DNA of 8,503 bases from Clostridia bacterium DTU080 (GTDB taxonomy: Bacteria > Bacillota > Limnochordia > DTU080). The DNA lies in contig LFTP01000103.1 in assembly GCA_001513395.1 (NCBI GenBank), forward strand, positions 1 to 8,503, given 5' to 3'. Positions 7,147 through 8,503 of the stretch are shown here, piece after piece. Every line of letters begins with the position of its first letter. Position 1 is the first letter of the stretch. Made by a program: the position numbers and the translations under genes. The notes below the pieces were generated by a model that was not told the DNA's origin, made no database searches, and was given only the letters and a program-made list of their open reading frames with translations.

Positions 7147-7467
7147 CTAGATCGTGGCAGCGGTAAAGGTGACCGTACCCGTATAGCGCCCAGCCGGAAC
7201 GCTTCGGTTGAAGGGCACACAGAACTGCTGATAGATCACCCAGGTTTGCAGAATGTTACCCCCGTCAAGTACCGTCACCGTGTTGTCCTGTTGGTCAGCG
7301 AAGGTGAAGGTTTGAGGGTTCCACTCACTGCCGTTCTCGGCAGGCAGCCCAGGGTCATCATCCAAAAGCATCGCCGCGTACCTCATCTCCACATCGAGGA
7401 ATCCTCCACCGTTGATTCCGCCGGAGAGGCCACCGTTGGCCACGGTCACAGTGTATTGGTAGTTCAT
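7147..7467 (-). pseudogene. Secreted pilin-like subunit, C-terminal part (frameshifted)
   Basis: This is the rest of the subunit. Its first ATG (7467) overlaps the preceding stop as ATGA and could mimic coupled translation, but sensible protein in this frame extends upstream of it to about 7542 (GTEAFIRGCDTFRTQIWSN). The chain ends in alternating strands, and its last residues, SVPAGRYTGTVTFTAATI, follow the pattern seen at the end of spore-coat-U-like and fimbrial subunits, where the final strand fits the pilin fold. There is no signal peptide in this part, which argues against it being a separate exported protein. Confidence 0.68.
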
Positions 7468-7961
7468 ATTGGACCATATCTGGGTGCGGAAGGTGTCGCA
7501 TCCCCGGATAAAGGCTTCCGTGCCATCCAGGCTTGCACCAAGAAGAGTCTCGTATTGTTGGTGGCGCTGCCGTCAATGTATCTCCAATCCTTATCAACAA
7601 AGCCGGCTACCTCCGGGCGGAAGGTCAGCCAATAGTTGTCGTTGCCCGCCAAATGCGAAGTCGTGCTCGGTCCCCAGCTTTGCAAGGAGACATCGACAAA
7701 ATTGCCCCGGAAATCCATCTCCAAGTAGCAGGGAACGATTGCGTTCATGGGCAACGTGACCTTGGCTGTCTGACCACCCCAGGCACTGTCATCTCTGTTG
7801 TCGAAACGCCGCGGAATGCCTGGATTGTACCCATGTTCATCGTTGGGAGTTGCGTCGATCCTTCGCGCTATCCGTACGCCGTCCGCCATATCCTCCGCGG
7901 CTATTACCGGTACTGCGAGCACCACACACAGAGCTAGAACAACCAACAAGAGCCGTTTCAT
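7464..7961 (-). pseudogene. Secreted pilin-like subunit, N-terminal part (frameshifted)
   Basis: Start at ATG 7961 with a strong ribosome site (TAGGAGGA) 7 bases upstream. It encodes a Sec signal peptide, MKRLLLVVLALCVVLAVPVI, cut near AA, then a soluble beta-rich chain with many Asn, Thr and Trp. The frame is sensible down to about YIDGSATNNTRLF. After that it becomes QAWMARKPLSG with an unlikely Pro/Arg tail and stops at 7464. One additional base near 7542 would give LGASLDGTEAFIRG and run straight into the next frame, yielding one protein of about 271 residues. Position next to a PapD-like chaperone and usher suggests the main pilus subunit. No specific pilin family is claimed. Confidence 0.7.
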
Positions 7962-7973
7962 CTGCGATTCCTC

Positions 7974-8201
7974 CTATGTTGTTTTTTCTATCTGCACCCA
8001 CTGCAGCCACGCGCAGCTGCGATGAGAAGTGCACTGGTTAAAGCGTAAGTACGGAGCCACTGACAGCGTGATCTCTCCCATATATACCCCTGCAACTTGC
8101 CGACGATTGAGAGGCAGATCCACTTGGAGATCAACTGCGGCCCAGCCCCGATCACCGATCGGCTTACCGGTCGCAACCAAAGCGGGACTGTCAGCTGTCA
8201 C
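7974..8201 (-). pseudogene. Second pilin-like subunit, 3' end only, cut off by transposase sequence
   Basis: About 70 codons remain. The reading ADSPALVATGKPIGDRGWAA, then VDLPLNRRQVAGVYMGEITL and SVAPY, resembles the end of fimbrial subunits (Pro-x-Gly-x-Tyr turn, then a beta strand). A GTG at 8201 is the first possible start but is probably not real. Beyond about 8201 the same strand is antisense to a transposase, so the front of the gene is missing. The last 20 residues (CTSHRSCAWLQWVQIEKTT) are unlike pilin; one missing base near 8050 would instead end the protein at TAA 8038-8040, but this is speculative. The TAG stop at 7974 overlaps the ribosome site of the next pilin gene. Confidence 0.5.
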
Positions 8202-8503
8202 CTGTTGCTGGAAAAGATCGACCAGGCGATATTTGAGCTACGGGATCCTGGTCGGTACGCGTCCGATGGGTTTGTAACACGTACTATGGGCACCATGTTC
8301 GGCCAGGACGTGAGCTTCCGGCGGCGTCGCTATCGCGATTGCGACACGGGCAAAGACGTGTACTTGCTCAATGAATTGTTGGGGATCGAGCGTGAGTCGC
8401 AGGTGAGCCCGGCTCTGACATCTTTGATGTTGACTCAGGCAGCGACGACGAACTCATATCGCAAAGCGGCCGAAAGCATAGCCGGCTTTCTGGGCTTTAG
8501 AGC
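8195..8503 (+). mobile_element. Fragment of an ISLre2-family insertion sequence
   Basis: The element is defined by its transposase on the plus strand. The left boundary is placed at about 8190-8208, where minus-strand pilin coding gives way to plus-strand transposase coding. No terminal inverted repeat or untranslated left end is visible between them, so the true left end of the element is missing. The right end is outside the window. Confidence 0.6.
8202..8503 (+). CDS. ISLre2-type (UPF0236) transposase, partial
   Basis: One hundred codons in frame from 8202 run off the right edge. The translation has the typical N-terminal features of UPF0236 / ISLre2 transposases: LLLEKIDQAIFELRD, then TMFGQDVSFRRRRYRD, then TGKDVYLLNELLGIE, then SPAL, then NSYRKAAESIAG. 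These proteins move insertion sequences of the ISLre2 family. The usual 60 or so residues before LLLEKID and a proper start codon are absent; the first in-frame ATG (8286) would lose part of the conserved region. The catalytic core lies beyond the window. So the gene is cut at its left side, either by deletion or at an assembly join, and may be non-functional. Confidence 0.82.
   Translation, partial: MLLEKIDQAIFELRDPGRYASDGFVTRTMGTMFGQDVSFRRRRYRDCDTGKDVYLLNELLGIERESQVSPALTSLMLTQAATTNSYRKAAESIAGFLGFR

Noticed and set aside
7464..7467. ATGA overlap suggesting two translationally coupled pilus genes
   Set aside because: Sensible protein in the downstream frame extends well upstream of that ATG, while the upstream frame decays into an unlikely tail, so a frameshift within one gene is the better reading.
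8435..8437. Minus-strand TGA as a recoded tryptophan
   Set aside because: This region is antisense to the transposase, and intact genes in the window (E2, hydrolase, chaperone) use TGA as a normal stop.
8202..8503. Continuation of the minus-strand pilin-like gene to the right edge with two stops and a frameshift
   Set aside because: The minus-strand readings looked loosely protein-like only because the plus strand codes for a transposase with clear UPF0236 motifs. The antisense reading needs several repairs; the transposase frame needs none.

Overview
The window looks like chromosomal DNA of a diderm (outer-membrane-bearing) bacterium of middling GC content. An outer-membrane usher homologue with periplasmic partners implies an outer membrane. 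The phylum cannot be fixed from the sequence alone. No tRNA, rRNA or CRISPR array was found.

Left part (1-3128), metabolic and intact. The window opens with the last 30 codons of a probable 2-oxoacid dehydrogenase E1 beta subunit (2-94, +). A 565-base stretch without a convincing gene follows; it is rich in short hairpins. Next comes an intact E2 dihydrolipoamide acyltransferase (660-1799, +) whose end overlaps the start of lipB (1774-2502, +). E2 carries the lipoyl domain and LipB attaches the octanoyl group that is the lipoate precursor, so the overlapping pair is a coherent unit. A metallo-beta-lactamase-fold hydrolase (2496-3128, -) converges on lipB, with the two 3' ends overlapping by 7 bases.

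Middle part (3129-3493). This has no convincing gene. It holds a strong stem-loop (3441-3465) followed by TTTT on the + strand.

Right part (3494-8201, all -). This is a chaperone-usher-like pilus operon read right to left: a pilin-like subunit with only its 3' end present (7974-8201), a secreted pilin-like subunit (7961-7147), a terminator-like hairpin, a PapD-like periplasmic chaperone (7055-6228) and an outer-membrane usher-like protein (6204-3494). The chaperone is the only one of these genes that is open from start to stop. The pilin needs one frameshift. The usher needs four frameshifts and one in-frame TAG readthrough to rebuild a protein of about 904 residues. Every frameshift has the sign expected from loss of one base. 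The rebuilt usher has an unusual layout: a signal peptide, a copper-amine-oxidase-N-like region, a barrel region, then two SdrD_B-like domains with calcium-loop-like motifs.

Right edge (about 8202-8503, +). This is the N-terminal part of an ISLre2-type (UPF0236) transposase. It abuts the broken pilin-like gene and lacks its own beginning, so the junction is a truncated or rearranged insertion, or an assembly join. The operon is either decaying after mobile-element damage or affected by local sequence errors; the data cannot decide between these.
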